A stretch of DNA of 64,000 nucleotides from Faecalicatena contorta (GTDB lineage Bacteria > Bacillota > Clostridia > Lachnospirales > Lachnospiraceae), in assembly GCF_003149105.1 (NCBI RefSeq), contig NZ_QGDS01000002.1:372001-436000 (forward strand), read 5' to 3'. Within the stretch, counting starts at the first letter, position 1. The number at the start of each line of letters is the position of its first letter. The notes beneath the pieces were generated by a model. The model was given only the letters and a program-made list of their open reading frames with translations, was not told where the DNA came from and made no database searches. Below, piece by piece: positions 33,236 through 41,959 of this stretch. The position numbers and the translations under genes were made by a program.

Positions 33236-33712
33236 ATGGCAATCAGGGAAGTCAGAGAGATTGGGGACGAGATTTTAACAAAGAAGAGCAAAGATGTTTC
33301 AAAAATAACGCTTCGCACAAAAATCTTGATTGATGATATGCTGGATACAATGTACGAAAAGATGGGGGTAGGGCTGGCGGCGCCCCAGGTAGGAGTGCTC
33401 AAAAGCATTGTCGTGATTGATGTAGGTGAGGGGCCTGTTGTATTGATTAACCCTGTAATTCTGGAAACATCGGGAGAACAGACCGGGGAAGAAGGGTGTT
33501 TGAGCGTACCGGGAAAATGGGGAATTGTAACAAGGCCCAATTATGTAAAGGTACGTGCTTTGGATGAAAACATGGAAGAATTTGAGATAGAAGGTGAGGA
33601 ATTGATGGCAAGAGCACTCTGCCATGAAATCGACCATCTGTCGGGGAATTTGTATGTAGACAAAGTGGAAGACGGGCTGCATGACGTGCAGTACGAGGAG
33701 GATGAAGAGTAA
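33236..33712 (+). CDS. def: Peptide deformylase
   Basis: 158 residues from ATG 33236; the ATG at 33224 overlaps the ribosome site TGGAGG and is rejected. The three deformylase motifs are present: [19 protein letters not shown] (metal Cys) and HEIDHLSG (HExxH). Removes the formyl group from nascent proteins. Directly followed by fmt, which formylates the initiator tRNA; only one base separates the stop from the fmt ATG. Confidence 0.97.
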   Translation: MAIREVREIGDEILTKKSKDVSKITLRTKILIDDMLDTMYEKMGVGLAAPQVGVLKSIVVIDVGEGPVVLINPVILETSGEQTGEEGCLSVPGKWGIVTRPNYVKVRALDENMEEFEIEGEELMARALCHEIDHLSGNLYVDKVEDGLHDVQYEEDEE

Positions 33713-33713
33713 A

Positions 33714-34661
33714 ATGAGAGTAATATTTATGGGAACTCCTGATTTTGCGGTAGGAACACTGGAAAAACTGATTCAGGCAGGTCATGACGTATGTCTGGCG
33801 GTGACACAGCCGGATAAGCCAAAGGGCAGGGGGAAGGAAATGCAGTTTCCTCCTGTGAAGGAAGCGGCAATAAGACATAAAATACCGGTTTACCAGCCTG
33901 TCAGGGTCAGAAAGCCGGAATGTGTGGAGGAGCTCAGGAAATATCAGGCGGATGTCATTGTAGTAGTAGCGTTTGGACAGATACTGCCCAGGGATATTCT
34001 GGAGATGACTCCCTACGGATGTATCAATGTTCATGCTTCCCTGCTGCCAAAGTACAGGGGGGCGGCACCCATTCAGTGGGCTATTATCTCTGGAGAAGAT
34101 GTGACGGGAGTTACAACTATGCAGATGGATGAAGGGCTGGATACCGGCGATATGATTCTAAAAACCGAGGTGCCTATTACAGAAGATGAGACAGGAGAAA
34201 GTCTCCATGATAAACTGGCGGCAGCAGGTGCCAGCCTTTGTGCGGAGACTTTGGCGGCATTGGAAAGTGGAACTGCTGTATTGGAGCATCAGGGTGAAAG
34301 CCCTACTCCTTATGCTAAAATGTTAGATAAGAAGATGGGAAATATTGACTGGGAAAGTTCAGCGATAGAGATTGAAAGACTGGTGCGGGGACTGAATTCC
34401 TGGCCCAGCGCTTATACCCACTGGGGGAATAAGGTGCTAAAGATTTGGAAGGCAAAGGCTGAACCTGCAGCGGGACCGCAGCAGGGGGCAAAGCCAGGAA
34501 CTGTATTGGAAGTGGGCAGAGAGAGCTTTACTGTACAGACCGGTGACGGACAGCTTCGTGTCAGCGAGCTTCAGATTCCGGGGAAAAAGAGAATGGAGGC
34601 AGGTGCATTTCTGAGGGGATATACACTGGAGTCTGGCACGATATTCACTTGTAATTCATAA
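33714..34661 (+). CDS. fmt: Methionyl-tRNA formyltransferase
   Basis: 315 residues from ATG 33714 (GAGGATGAAGAG upstream, within def). Motifs: FMGTPDFAVGTLEKL, NVHASLLPKYRGAAPIQWAI (the SLLP formyl-folate signature), GVTTMQMDEGLDTGD, and the C-terminal tRNA-binding domain (LVRGLNSWPSAYT). Formylates Met-tRNAi with 10-formyl-THF. Pairs functionally with def. Confidence 0.97.
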   Translation: MRVIFMGTPDFAVGTLEKLIQAGHDVCLAVTQPDKPKGRGKEMQFPPVKEAAIRHKIPVYQPVRVRKPECVEELRKYQADVIVVVAFGQILPRDILEMTPYGCINVHASLLPKYRGAAPIQWAIISGEDVTGVTTMQMDEGLDTGDMILKTEVPITEDETGESLHDKLAAAGASLCAETLAALESGTAVLEHQGESPTPYAKMLDKKMGNIDWESSAIEIERLVRGLNSWPSAYTHWGNKVLKIWKAKAEPAAGPQQGAKPGTVLEVGRESFTVQTGDGQLRVSELQIPGKKRMEAGAFLRGYTLESGTIFTCNS

Positions 34662-34714
34662 TACCCACAGGGATTATGAAGCATAGGTGTGAAAGAAAGT
34701 GCTATATTTGTAAT

Positions 34715-34844
34715 TGTTCAGTACAGGACTGTGCATTTACTGCACAGGACCTGTGAAAACATTGAACATGCAATAGCAAGCCTCATCGCCAAAGGCGATT
34801 TTCATGGGCTTGCGGCGTATCTGTTCATGATTCTGAACAGATAC
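34715..34844 (+). repeat. Three-hairpin structured leader of YugP-like gene
   Basis: (1) 34715-34768: TGTTCA/TGAACA outside, ACAGG/CCTGT and CTGTGCA/TGCACAG inside, loop TTTAC. (2) 34776-34813: GCAAGCC/GGCTTGC enclosing ATCGCC-AAA-GGCGAT. (3) 34817-34844: GTATCTGTTCA/TGAACAGATAC, loop TGATTC (family B). They fill the 210 bases between fmt and the next gene. No terminator T-run is present. Confidence 0.7.
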
Positions 34845-34871
34845 CTATACCTGATGATTGGAGGAAGTTTC

Positions 34872-35567
34872 ATGTATTATTATTACGACCCAACTTATAT
34901 ATTGGTTTTAATCGGAGCAGTCATTTGTATTCTGGCTTCCAGCCGGGTGAACAGAGTGTTCAATAAGTATTCACAGGTGCGCAGCCATTCCGGTATAACG
35001 GGGCGGGAAGCGGCGGAAAGGATTCTAAAGGCAAACGGCATTTATGATGTGCAGGTTCAGCATGTGTCTGGGAACCTGACTGATCATTATGATCCAAGAA
35101 ATAAGACTTTGAGATTGTCAGATGCCACCTATCAATCTGCTTCCGTAGCTGCTATTGGTGTGGCGGCCCACGAGTGCGGCCATGCGGTACAGCACAATGT
35201 AGGGTATGCGCCGCTGAAAATAAGAGGTGCATTGGTTCCTGTTGCAAACTTTGGCTCTATGGCAGCCTGGCCGCTGATTATCATTGGCCTGTTCATCAAC
35301 GGAAATGCGTCTTTGATTCTGATTAATCTGGGGATTTTCCTGTTTTCAGCCGCAGTTTTGTTTCAGCTTGTGACACTTCCGGTGGAATTGAATGCATCAA
35401 AACGGGCAGTAAAGGCACTGGAGACAACCGGGATGCTTTATCCTGAGGAAGTGGAAGCTACGAAAGATGTGCTGGGTGCAGCCGCCCTGACTTATGTGGC
35501 AAGTGCAGCATCCATGATATTGCAGCTATTGAGGCTGCTGCTTATCAGCGGACGCAGGCGCAATTAG
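34872..35567 (+). CDS. YugP-family zinc metallopeptidase
   Basis: 231 residues from ATG 34872 (GGAGG 34860-34864); the frame is open upstream through the hairpin leader, which is not coding. The Zn_peptidase_2 (YugP-like) motif AAHECGHAVQH (HExxH type) lies near residue 102. Hydrophobic segments at ~7-25, ~125-150, ~150-175 and the C-terminus make it an integral membrane protein with the active site in the cytoplasm. Its substrate is unknown. It is commonly found between fmt and rsmB in Clostridia. Confidence 0.88.
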   Translation: MYYYYDPTYILVLIGAVICILASSRVNRVFNKYSQVRSHSGITGREAAERILKANGIYDVQVQHVSGNLTDHYDPRNKTLRLSDATYQSASVAAIGVAAHECGHAVQHNVGYAPLKIRGALVPVANFGSMAAWPLIIIGLFINGNASLILINLGIFLFSAAVLFQLVTLPVELNASKRAVKALETTGMLYPEEVEATKDVLGAAALTYVASAASMILQLLRLLLISGRRRN

Positions 35568-35571
35568 CGGA

Positions 35572-35771
35572 GAAACATCCATGTCATTAAGACGTGAAAG
35601 GACCCCGCCTAAGTCAACAGGATGTACTTTACCACTAGGTTCGAAAGGACCTCACCAAGTGGTATAAGCAGGGAAACAATCATGCTGCTAAGTTCGAAAG
35701 AACCTCACTAAGCCAGCAGGTTGTACTTTACCACTAGGTTCGAAAGGACCTCACCAAGTGGTATAAGCAGG
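35572..35771 (+). repeat. Duplicated ~100-bp structured unit before rsmB
   Basis: Two tandem units: 35572-35672 and 35673-35771. The second halves (35623-35672 and 35722-35771) are an exact 50-bp match; the first halves are clearly related but diverged. Each half folds: TACCACT/AGTGGTA outside AGGT..CGAAAGG..ACCT in the identical half, and CTGCT..AAGTTCGAAAGAAC..AGC(C)AGCA in the other. The final copy supplies AGGAGG, the ribosome site of rsmB. Confidence 0.85.
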
Positions 35772-35781
35772 AGGATATAGA

Positions 35782-37140
35782 ATGACAAAGCCGTTAAATG
35801 AACGGGAAATCGTGCTGGGAATTTTGATGGATGTAACGGAGCATGATGTGTACAGCCATATTGCACTGGGTAATGTGCTGAGTAAATACCAGTATCTGGA
35901 TAAAAAAGAGCGTGCCTTCATCACGAGAGTGACCGAGGGCACGCTGGAACATATGATAGAGATTGATTATATTCTGGACCAGTTTTCTAAAGTGAAGACC
36001 AGGAAGATGAAGCCGGTTATCCGTAATATCCTGAGAAGTGCTGTGTACCAGTTGAAATACATGGATACAGTTCCAGATTCTGCTGTGTGCAATGAAGCTG
36101 TGAAGCTGGCGGTGAAGAAGGGCTTTGGTCCTTTAAAAGGATTTGTAAATGGAGTACTCCGCAGTACGGCCCGGGGTCTTGATAAGGTTGAATATCCAAA
36201 AGAGGCTGTGAAAGGGCTGTCCGTCAGGTATTCCATGCCAGAGTGGATTTTGGGAAAATGGCTTCAGGAATACAATATAGACACGGTGGAAAAGATACTG
36301 GCAGATTTTCAAAAGGAAAAGCCAGTAACAATTCGTTGCAATACAAGCTATATCACCCCGAAGGAGCTGGAGGAAAGGCTGAGATCGGAAGGGGTCACAG
36401 TTATGGCTCATCCCTATCTGCCTTATGCTTTTTCTATCACCGGGTATGATTATCTTGGGGAACTCTCCAGTTTTCAGGAAGGATTGTTTGCAGTACAAGA
36501 TATCAGTTCTATGCTGGCCGGAGAAATCGCTTCGCCAAAAGAAGGCGATTATATCATTGATGTATGTGCTGCTCCCGGAGGAAAGTCTGTTCATCTTGCA
36601 GATAAGCTGAGAGGAACAGGGCATGTGGAAGCACGGGATCTGACAGAATATAAAACAGGAATGATTCAGGAAAACATTGACAGAATGAGGATGGAAAATA
36701 TTTCAGCCGTATTGCAGGATGCCACGGTATTGCACGAAGCGTCGGTTGAAAAAGCGGATATGGTAATTGCAGACCTGCCCTGTTCGGGACTTGGGGTGCT
36801 GGGCCGAAAAACAGATTTGAAATATAAGGTTACAAAGATACAGACAGATGAACTTGCTGCTCTTCAGAAGGAAATTCTGGATACAGTGTACCGTTATGTA
36901 AAACCGGGAGGAACCTTGGTTTACAGTACGTGTACTATAAACCGGGCTGAGAATATAGATAATGTACATTGGTTTTTAGAGACACATCCGGAATATGCTT
37001 TGAATTCTATACAAGACAGAGTGTGCCGGGAATTGCAGGGGTCTGTACAGGAAGAGGGCTGTCTGCAGCTCCTGCCGGGAGTGAATGACAGTGATGGTTT
37101 TTTCATTGCAAGATTTATGAAAAAGGGGAGTTCATCGTAA
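35782..37140 (+). CDS. rsmB: 16S rRNA (cytosine-967-C5)-methyltransferase RsmB
   Basis: 452 residues. N-terminal NusB-like RNA-binding domain (~1-130), then a SAM methyltransferase: DVCAAPGGKSVHLA (SAM site), ADLPCSGLGVLGRK (PC catalytic motif), VYSTCTINRAEN (second Cys motif). Methylates C967 of 16S rRNA. The ribosome site AGGAGG comes from the end of a repeat unit. Its stop codon lies in the palindrome at 37137-37164. Confidence 0.95.
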   Translation: MTKPLNEREIVLGILMDVTEHDVYSHIALGNVLSKYQYLDKKERAFITRVTEGTLEHMIEIDYILDQFSKVKTRKMKPVIRNILRSAVYQLKYMDTVPDSAVCNEAVKLAVKKGFGPLKGFVNGVLRSTARGLDKVEYPKEAVKGLSVRYSMPEWILGKWLQEYNIDTVEKILADFQKEKPVTIRCNTSYITPKELEERLRSEGVTVMAHPYLPYAFSITGYDYLGELSSFQEGLFAVQDISSMLAGEIASPKEGDYIIDVCAAPGGKSVHLADKLRGTGHVEARDLTEYKTGMIQENIDRMRMENISAVLQDATVLHEASVEKADMVIADLPCSGLGVLGRKTDLKYKVTKIQTDELAALQKEILDTVYRYVKPGGTLVYSTCTINRAENIDNVHWFLETHPEYALNSIQDRVCRELQGSVQEEGCLQLLPGVNDSDGFFIARFMKKGSSS

Positions 37141-37164
37141 CTGTTCATGGTTCTGAACAGTTAC
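37137..37164. repeat. Palindrome, family B, overlapping rsmB stop
   Basis: GTAACTGTTCA (37137-37147), loop TGGTTC, TGAACAGTTAC (37154-37164): a perfect 11-bp stem. Differs from the copy at 34817-34844 only at one stem pair and one loop base. The rsmB TAA is inside the left arm. No T-run. Confidence 0.85.
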
Positions 37165-37206
37165 AGTTCATCTCTTTAAAAAAGCTGGAAGGAAAGACGC
37201 AAGATA

Positions 37207-38247
37207 ATGAAGAAGGATATTCGCGCATATACATATGAACAATTGCAAAGAGAACTGGAGATACTGGGTGAAAAGAAGTTTCGGGCAAAACAGGTATACG
37301 AATGGCTGCATATAAGGTTTGCCGGCAGCTTTGAGGAAATGACAAATCTATCCAAAGCTCTGAGGGAAAAGCTGGATGCCGAGTATATGATTCTTCCGGT
37401 CTCGATGCTGGAAAGACAAGAGTCCGCACTGGACGGCACGAATAAGTTTTTGTTTCAGCTTTACGATGGGAATGTGGTGGAAAGTGTTCTTATGCGTTAC
37501 AAACATGGGAACTCAGTCTGCATTTCCTCCCAAGTAGGATGCCGCATGGGATGCCGGTTCTGTGCGTCTACCATCGGCGGTCTTGCAAGAAATCTTTCGG
37601 CTTCGGAGATGCTGGGGCAGATATACCAGATTCAAAAGATGATAGGGGAGCGCATTTCTAATGTGGTCGTCATGGGAACAGGGGAGCCTTTGGATAATTA
37701 TGAGAATTTTTTGCGTTTCATCCGTCTGCTGACGGATGACCATGGACTTCATATCGGTCAGAGGAATGTGACCGTTTCAACCTGTGGAATTGTCCCTCGT
37801 ATGCTGGAGCTTGCAGAGGAAAATCTACAGATAACCCTTGCCCTTTCTCTTCACGGGGCAAACCAGGAAAAGCGCAGAAGCCTTATGCCTGTAGCTGATC
37901 AATATGAGCTGGATGAGGTGCTTCATGCGTGTGATGAATATTTCCGGAAAACAGGAAGACGGGTGACCTTTGAGTACAGTCTGGTAAGCGGAGTAAATGA
38001 TACGGATGAGGATGCACAGGAGCTGATAAAGATATTAAGGCCAAGAAATTGTCACCTGAATCTGATACCGGTGAATCCCATAAAAGAGCGTTCTTTTGAC
38101 AGGCCGAGCAGGAAAAATGCGTTGAATTTTAAAAATAAACTTGAAAAACGTGGAATAAATGTTACTATAAGAAGGGAAATGGGTGCAGATATCGATGGAG
38201 CCTGTGGACAACTCAGACGCACGTTTGTGCAGACAAACAAAGAATAA
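37207..38247 (+). CDS. rlmN: 23S rRNA/tRNA adenine-C2 methyltransferase RlmN
   Basis: 346 residues. Radical-SAM cluster motif CRMGCRFCAS (CxxxCxxC, about residues 110-117), GTGEPLDNYENF, and a C-terminal catalytic Cys in GACGQLRR. The QVYEWLH near residue 35 is typical. Uses two SAM molecules to methylate A2503 of 23S rRNA and A37 of some tRNAs. Same strand as rsmB; prpC starts 12 bases after its stop. Confidence 0.96.
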   Translation: MKKDIRAYTYEQLQRELEILGEKKFRAKQVYEWLHIRFAGSFEEMTNLSKALREKLDAEYMILPVSMLERQESALDGTNKFLFQLYDGNVVESVLMRYKHGNSVCISSQVGCRMGCRFCASTIGGLARNLSASEMLGQIYQIQKMIGERISNVVVMGTGEPLDNYENFLRFIRLLTDDHGLHIGQRNVTVSTCGIVPRMLELAEENLQITLALSLHGANQEKRRSLMPVADQYELDEVLHACDEYFRKTGRRVTFEYSLVSGVNDTDEDAQELIKILRPRNCHLNLIPVNPIKERSFDRPSRKNALNFKNKLEKRGINVTIRREMGADIDGACGQLRRTFVQTNKE

Positions 38248-38259
38248 AGGAGATATACT

Positions 38260-39003
38260 ATGAAGACCTTTTCTATTACCGATGTTGGCATGGTAAGACA
38301 AGTGAATCAAGATTATGTCTATATGACAAATCAGCCGTTAGGACCTCTCCCAAACTTGTTTGTAGTAGCTGACGGTATGGGTGGACATCAGGCGGGCGAT
38401 TATGCTTCAAAATATACAGTAGAGATTTTAAAAAGAGAATTGAAACAAAGTGATGAGGGTGACATAGAAAAGGCCCTTGTCTCCTCAATAAAGACTGCGA
38501 ACCGGGAGATTATTAAAGCGGCCTCCCAGGATTCCCATTTAAAAGGGATGGGAACCACTGTGGTAGCAGCTACCATTGTGAACCAAATGATGTATTTTGC
38601 GAATGTGGGAGACAGCAGGCTTTATCTTATTAATCAGGGAATCGTGCAGCTTACAAAAGACCACTCTCTGGTTGAGGAGATGGTGCGCCTGGGAGGAATT
38701 AAGCCGGAAGAAGCAAAGCACCATCCGGATAAGAACATTATCACAAGGGCAATTGGTGCAAAAGAAAATGTTGAGGTAGATTTTTATGAACACCGTCTGA
38801 AAAAGGGAGACATCATTTTGATGTGTACAGACGGGTTAAGCAATATGGTAGAAGATGAAGAGCTTTTCCATATCGTGCAGGGGGGCAGGGACATTGTAGA
38901 AGCCGCAGAGTCCCTGGCAGAAACAGCAAAAGAAAACGGCGGTACGGACAATATAGGGATTGTTCTGGTAGAGCCGTTTGCGGATGAGGTGAGTATATGT
39001 TAA
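38260..39003 (+). CDS. prpC: PP2C-type protein phosphatase PrpC
   Basis: 247 residues. Metal-binding motifs of bacterial PP2C: DVGMVRQVNQDY, VVADGMGGHQAGD, GMGTTVVAA, FANVGDSRLYL, MCTDGLSNM and GGTDNIGIVLV. Reverses phosphorylation by PrkC, whose ATG overlaps its stop by 7 bases. In other Firmicutes the pair controls cell wall synthesis, stationary-phase genes and spore germination. ATG 38260 has AAAGGAG. Confidence 0.95.
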   Translation: MKTFSITDVGMVRQVNQDYVYMTNQPLGPLPNLFVVADGMGGHQAGDYASKYTVEILKRELKQSDEGDIEKALVSSIKTANREIIKAASQDSHLKGMGTTVVAATIVNQMMYFANVGDSRLYLINQGIVQLTKDHSLVEEMVRLGGIKPEEAKHHPDKNIITRAIGAKENVEVDFYEHRLKKGDIILMCTDGLSNMVEDEELFHIVQGGRDIVEAAESLAETAKENGGTDNIGIVLVEPFADEVSIC

Positions 39004-41075
39004 AAGAAGGAGTATTTTTAGGGAAGCGTTATGAAATATTGAGCCGTATTGGTTCAGGCGGGATGGCAGATGTTTACAAGGGAAAAGACCATAAGCTGAA
39101 CCGGTATGTGGCAATTAAGGTACTGAAAAGTGATTTCCGTACCGATGAGATTTTTATTCAGAAGTTTTTGAGTGAAGCTCAGGCAGCAGCAGGCCTGATG
39201 CATCCGAATGTAGTAAATGTCTATGATGTGGGTCAGGACCGCGGACTGTATTATATGGTCATGGAGCTGGTTGAGGGAATCACATTAAAGGAATATATTG
39301 AAAAAAAGGGCAGGCTCACCCCAAAAGAGACAATCAGCATATCTATACAGATGGTGACAGGTATTCAGGCTGCTCACAATCAGCACATTGTTCATAGGGA
39401 TATCAAACCTCAGAATATCATTATTTCCAAAGAAGGAAAAGTGAAAGTGACAGATTTTGGGATTGCGAGGGCAACCACGTCCACCAGTACCATTAGTACA
39501 AATGTCATGGGCTCTGTGCATTATACATCGCCGGAGCAGGCCAGAGGCGGTGTTGTAGATGCAAAAAGTGATATTTATTCTGCCGGGGTTACGATGTATG
39601 AGATGATAACAGGACATGTACCCTTTGACGGAGATTCCACAGTCACCGTAGCTCTCAAACATTTGCAGGAGGAAATCATTTCACCGGCGGAGGAAGTGCC
39701 GGATATTCCGTACAGTCTTGAATGTATCATTATGAAGTGTACCCAGAAGAATCCGGAGCGCAGATATCTTAACTGCCAGTCTCTGATTCTTGATTTGAAG
39801 CGCTCTATGGTAAACCCGGAGGGCGATTTTGTTAATATGTCACCTTATGCATCAGATACGGATGCCACGATTGTGATGCCCACAGAAGAAATGGAGCGTA
39901 TACAGAATCGTGACTATGATACCAGTGATGATGACGATTACGATGACGACGACTATGATGATTATGATGATGACTATGAGTATGACAGTGACAGGTATGA
40001 CAGCGAAGATGATGATGACTACGGCCCTGATGAAAGAAGGAAGGGCGATGTAGATCCGAATATGAAGAGAATCATGAAAATACTCATGATTGTGGCAGCC
40101 GTTGTTATCGCACTTGCTCTGGTCTTTTTTGTGGGAAAAGCAGCAGGACTCTTTAAAACAGGGCCTGGGATTGGCCAGACGGAGACAGAAAGTAAGGTAA
40201 CAGTACCGGATCTGGTGGGCCTGACGGAAGAAGAGGCGAAGGCGGCCCTTGATAAGAAAGAGCTTGGATATTATGTATCGGGAAGAGAGACATCTGATAA
40301 GTATGATAAGGGTGTCGTTATCAGGCAGGAAACCGCTGCAAAGAAAAAAGTAGAGAAGAACACACAGATTAACGTTGTTGTCAGCACGGGAAAAGAAGAA
40401 AAAAAGGTGCAGGTTCCCAATGTTATAGGACAGGACGAGGCAGAAGCACAGAAGATGCTTGAGAATGAGGGGCTTGTTGTGGCTGATTCTGAAGCAAAAT
40501 ACAGTGACGATATAGAAGAAGGAAAGGTGATTTCCACCAATCCGTCTGCCGGAGCAGAGGTGAAGGAAGGTTCCAGGGTTACGATGGTAGTCAGCCTGGG
40601 AGCAGAGAAAGCTACAGTTCCGGATCTGGTCGGAATGGCGGCAGCGGATGCGGATGCGACACTGGCCGGTGCAGGGCTGAGGACAGGAAATGTCAGTGAA
40701 GAATATAGTGATGAGTATGATGCAGGCATTGTAATATCCCAAAAGACGAAAGTGGATAAAAAGGTAGCGAAAGACACCCCAATTGATTATGTTGTCAGCA
40801 AGGGACCTAAGATTGAGATGGTAAATGTTCCGCCTTTGACCAATAAGACGGAAGATGGGGCGATACAGGCATTAACAGATGCAGGCCTTTCCGTAGGAAA
40901 TATAACTTATGAAAACAGCAGTGTGACACAAGGTTATGTCATTACTCAGTCTGCATCCCCAGGAAGCCAGTTGGAAAAAGGAACAGCTGTTGACTTTGTA
41001 GTAAGTCTTGGACCGGACCAGCCTTCCCCGCCGGATAATGGCTCAGGTGAAGAAGACGGAATAGAAGGCCAGTAA
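38997..41075 (+). CDS. prkC: PASTA-domain Ser/Thr protein kinase PrkC
   Basis: 692 residues. Cytoplasmic kinase domain (~11-270: GSGGMADVYKG, AIKVLK, HRDIKPQNII, DFGIA, SPEQ); then a striking acidic, Tyr-containing linker (~305-350, mostly D, Y, E); one membrane helix (~360-384, LMIVAAVVIALALVFFVG); and four extracellular PASTA domains (each starting VPDLVG, VPNVIG, VPDLVG, VPPLTN) that bind peptidoglycan fragments. Ends with a Pro/Gly-rich acidic tail. Senses cell wall state and phosphorylates internal targets. Overlaps prpC; rsgA follows 4 bases after the stop. Confidence 0.96.
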   Translation: MLKEGVFLGKRYEILSRIGSGGMADVYKGKDHKLNRYVAIKVLKSDFRTDEIFIQKFLSEAQAAAGLMHPNVVNVYDVGQDRGLYYMVMELVEGITLKEYIEKKGRLTPKETISISIQMVTGIQAAHNQHIVHRDIKPQNIIISKEGKVKVTDFGIARATTSTSTISTNVMGSVHYTSPEQARGGVVDAKSDIYSAGVTMYEMITGHVPFDGDSTVTVALKHLQEEIISPAEEVPDIPYSLECIIMKCTQKNPERRYLNCQSLILDLKRSMVNPEGDFVNMSPYASDTDATIVMPTEEMERIQNRDYDTSDDDDYDDDDYDDYDDDYEYDSDRYDSEDDDDYGPDERRKGDVDPNMKRIMKILMIVAAVVIALALVFFVGKAAGLFKTGPGIGQTETESKVTVPDLVGLTEEEAKAALDKKELGYYVSGRETSDKYDKGVVIRQETAAKKKVEKNTQINVVVSTGKEEKKVQVPNVIGQDEAEAQKMLENEGLVVADSEAKYSDDIEEGKVISTNPSAGAEVKEGSRVTMVVSLGAEKATVPDLVGMAAADADATLAGAGLRTGNVSEEYSDEYDAGIVISQKTKVDKKVAKDTPIDYVVSKGPKIEMVNVPPLTNKTEDGAIQALTDAGLSVGNITYENSSVTQGYVITQSASPGSQLEKGTAVDFVVSLGPDQPSPPDNGSGEEDGIEGQ

Positions 41076-41079
41076 GCTT

Positions 41080-41958
41080 ATGCGGGGAAAGATTATAAAA
41101 GGAATTGCCGGATTCTACTACGTTCATGTAGTAGAATCCGGTGTTTATGAATGTAAAGCAAAAGGTGTGTTCAGAAAAGAGAAGATAAAACCTCTGGTAG
41201 GGGATGACGTGAACATTGAGGTTCTTGATGAGGCCGGGAAGGAAGGAAATATTGTAGAAATTCTGCCAAGGCGGAATGAACTGATCCGGCCGGCTGTAGC
41301 AAATATTGACCAGGCACTGGTTGTGTTTGCGGTAACGAAGCCGGAGCCTCATTTTAACTTGCTGGACAGATTTTTGGTCATGATGGAGAGCAAAGACATT
41401 CCCGTAGTGTTGTGCTTTAATAAAAAGGATATTGCTACACAGCCTGAACTTGCAAACCTCCAGGAAATCTATCAGGCATGTGGATATCAGGTTATCTTTA
41501 CCAGCGCACTGGAACAGGAAAATGTAGAAGCTTTAAGAAGAATACTGGAGGAAAAGACTACGGTCATTGCCGGACCGTCAGGGGTAGGTAAATCTTCCCT
41601 GATTAATCTCCTTCAGTCAGAAGTTCAGATGGAAACAGGCAGTATCAGTAAGAAGATTGCCAGAGGTAAGCATACAACCAGGCATTCGGAGCTGATAACG
41701 ATAGATGAAAAATCCTATATCATGGATACGCCTGGTTTTAGTTCTTTATATGTCAATGAGTTTGAAAAAGAGGAACTGAAATATTATTTCAGGGACTTTG
41801 CCGCGTATGAAGGAAGTTGCAGGTTTAATGGCTGCGATCATGTGCATGAGCCCGGATGTTCGGTAAAAGAGGCAGTGGACAGCGGGAAAATCCATCCCGT
41901 ACGATATGAAGATTATTTGGAAATGTACCAGGAATTACAGGGAAAGAAGAGGTATTAA
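41080..41958 (+). CDS. rsgA: Ribosome small-subunit-dependent GTPase A
   Basis: 292 residues. N-terminal OB fold, circularly permuted GTPase domain (FNKKD as G4 before GPSGVGKSSLIN as G1, then DTPGFS as G3), and a C-terminal zinc finger (CRFNGCDHVHEPGC). Helps the last steps of 30S assembly. In Bacillus the homologue (CpgA) is a PrkC substrate, and the genes are adjacent here as well. The start at 41080 has no strong ribosome site, suggesting coupling to prkC. Confidence 0.95.
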   Translation: MRGKIIKGIAGFYYVHVVESGVYECKAKGVFRKEKIKPLVGDDVNIEVLDEAGKEGNIVEILPRRNELIRPAVANIDQALVVFAVTKPEPHFNLLDRFLVMMESKDIPVVLCFNKKDIATQPELANLQEIYQACGYQVIFTSALEQENVEALRRILEEKTTVIAGPSGVGKSSLINLLQSEVQMETGSISKKIARGKHTTRHSELITIDEKSYIMDTPGFSSLYVNEFEKEELKYYFRDFAAYEGSCRFNGCDHVHEPGCSVKEAVDSGKIHPVRYEDYLEMYQELQGKKRY

Positions 41959-41959
41959 A

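Noticed and set aside
34689..34871. N-terminal extension of the YugP-like protein
   Set aside because: Covers three strong hairpins and lies before a good GGAGG; the extension has no similarity to the family.
39852..40777. Long minus-strand frames opposite prkC
   Set aside because: Antisense of the acidic linker and PASTA repeats; hydrophobic or Ser-rich text is the mirror of repetitive codons. No start site or family.
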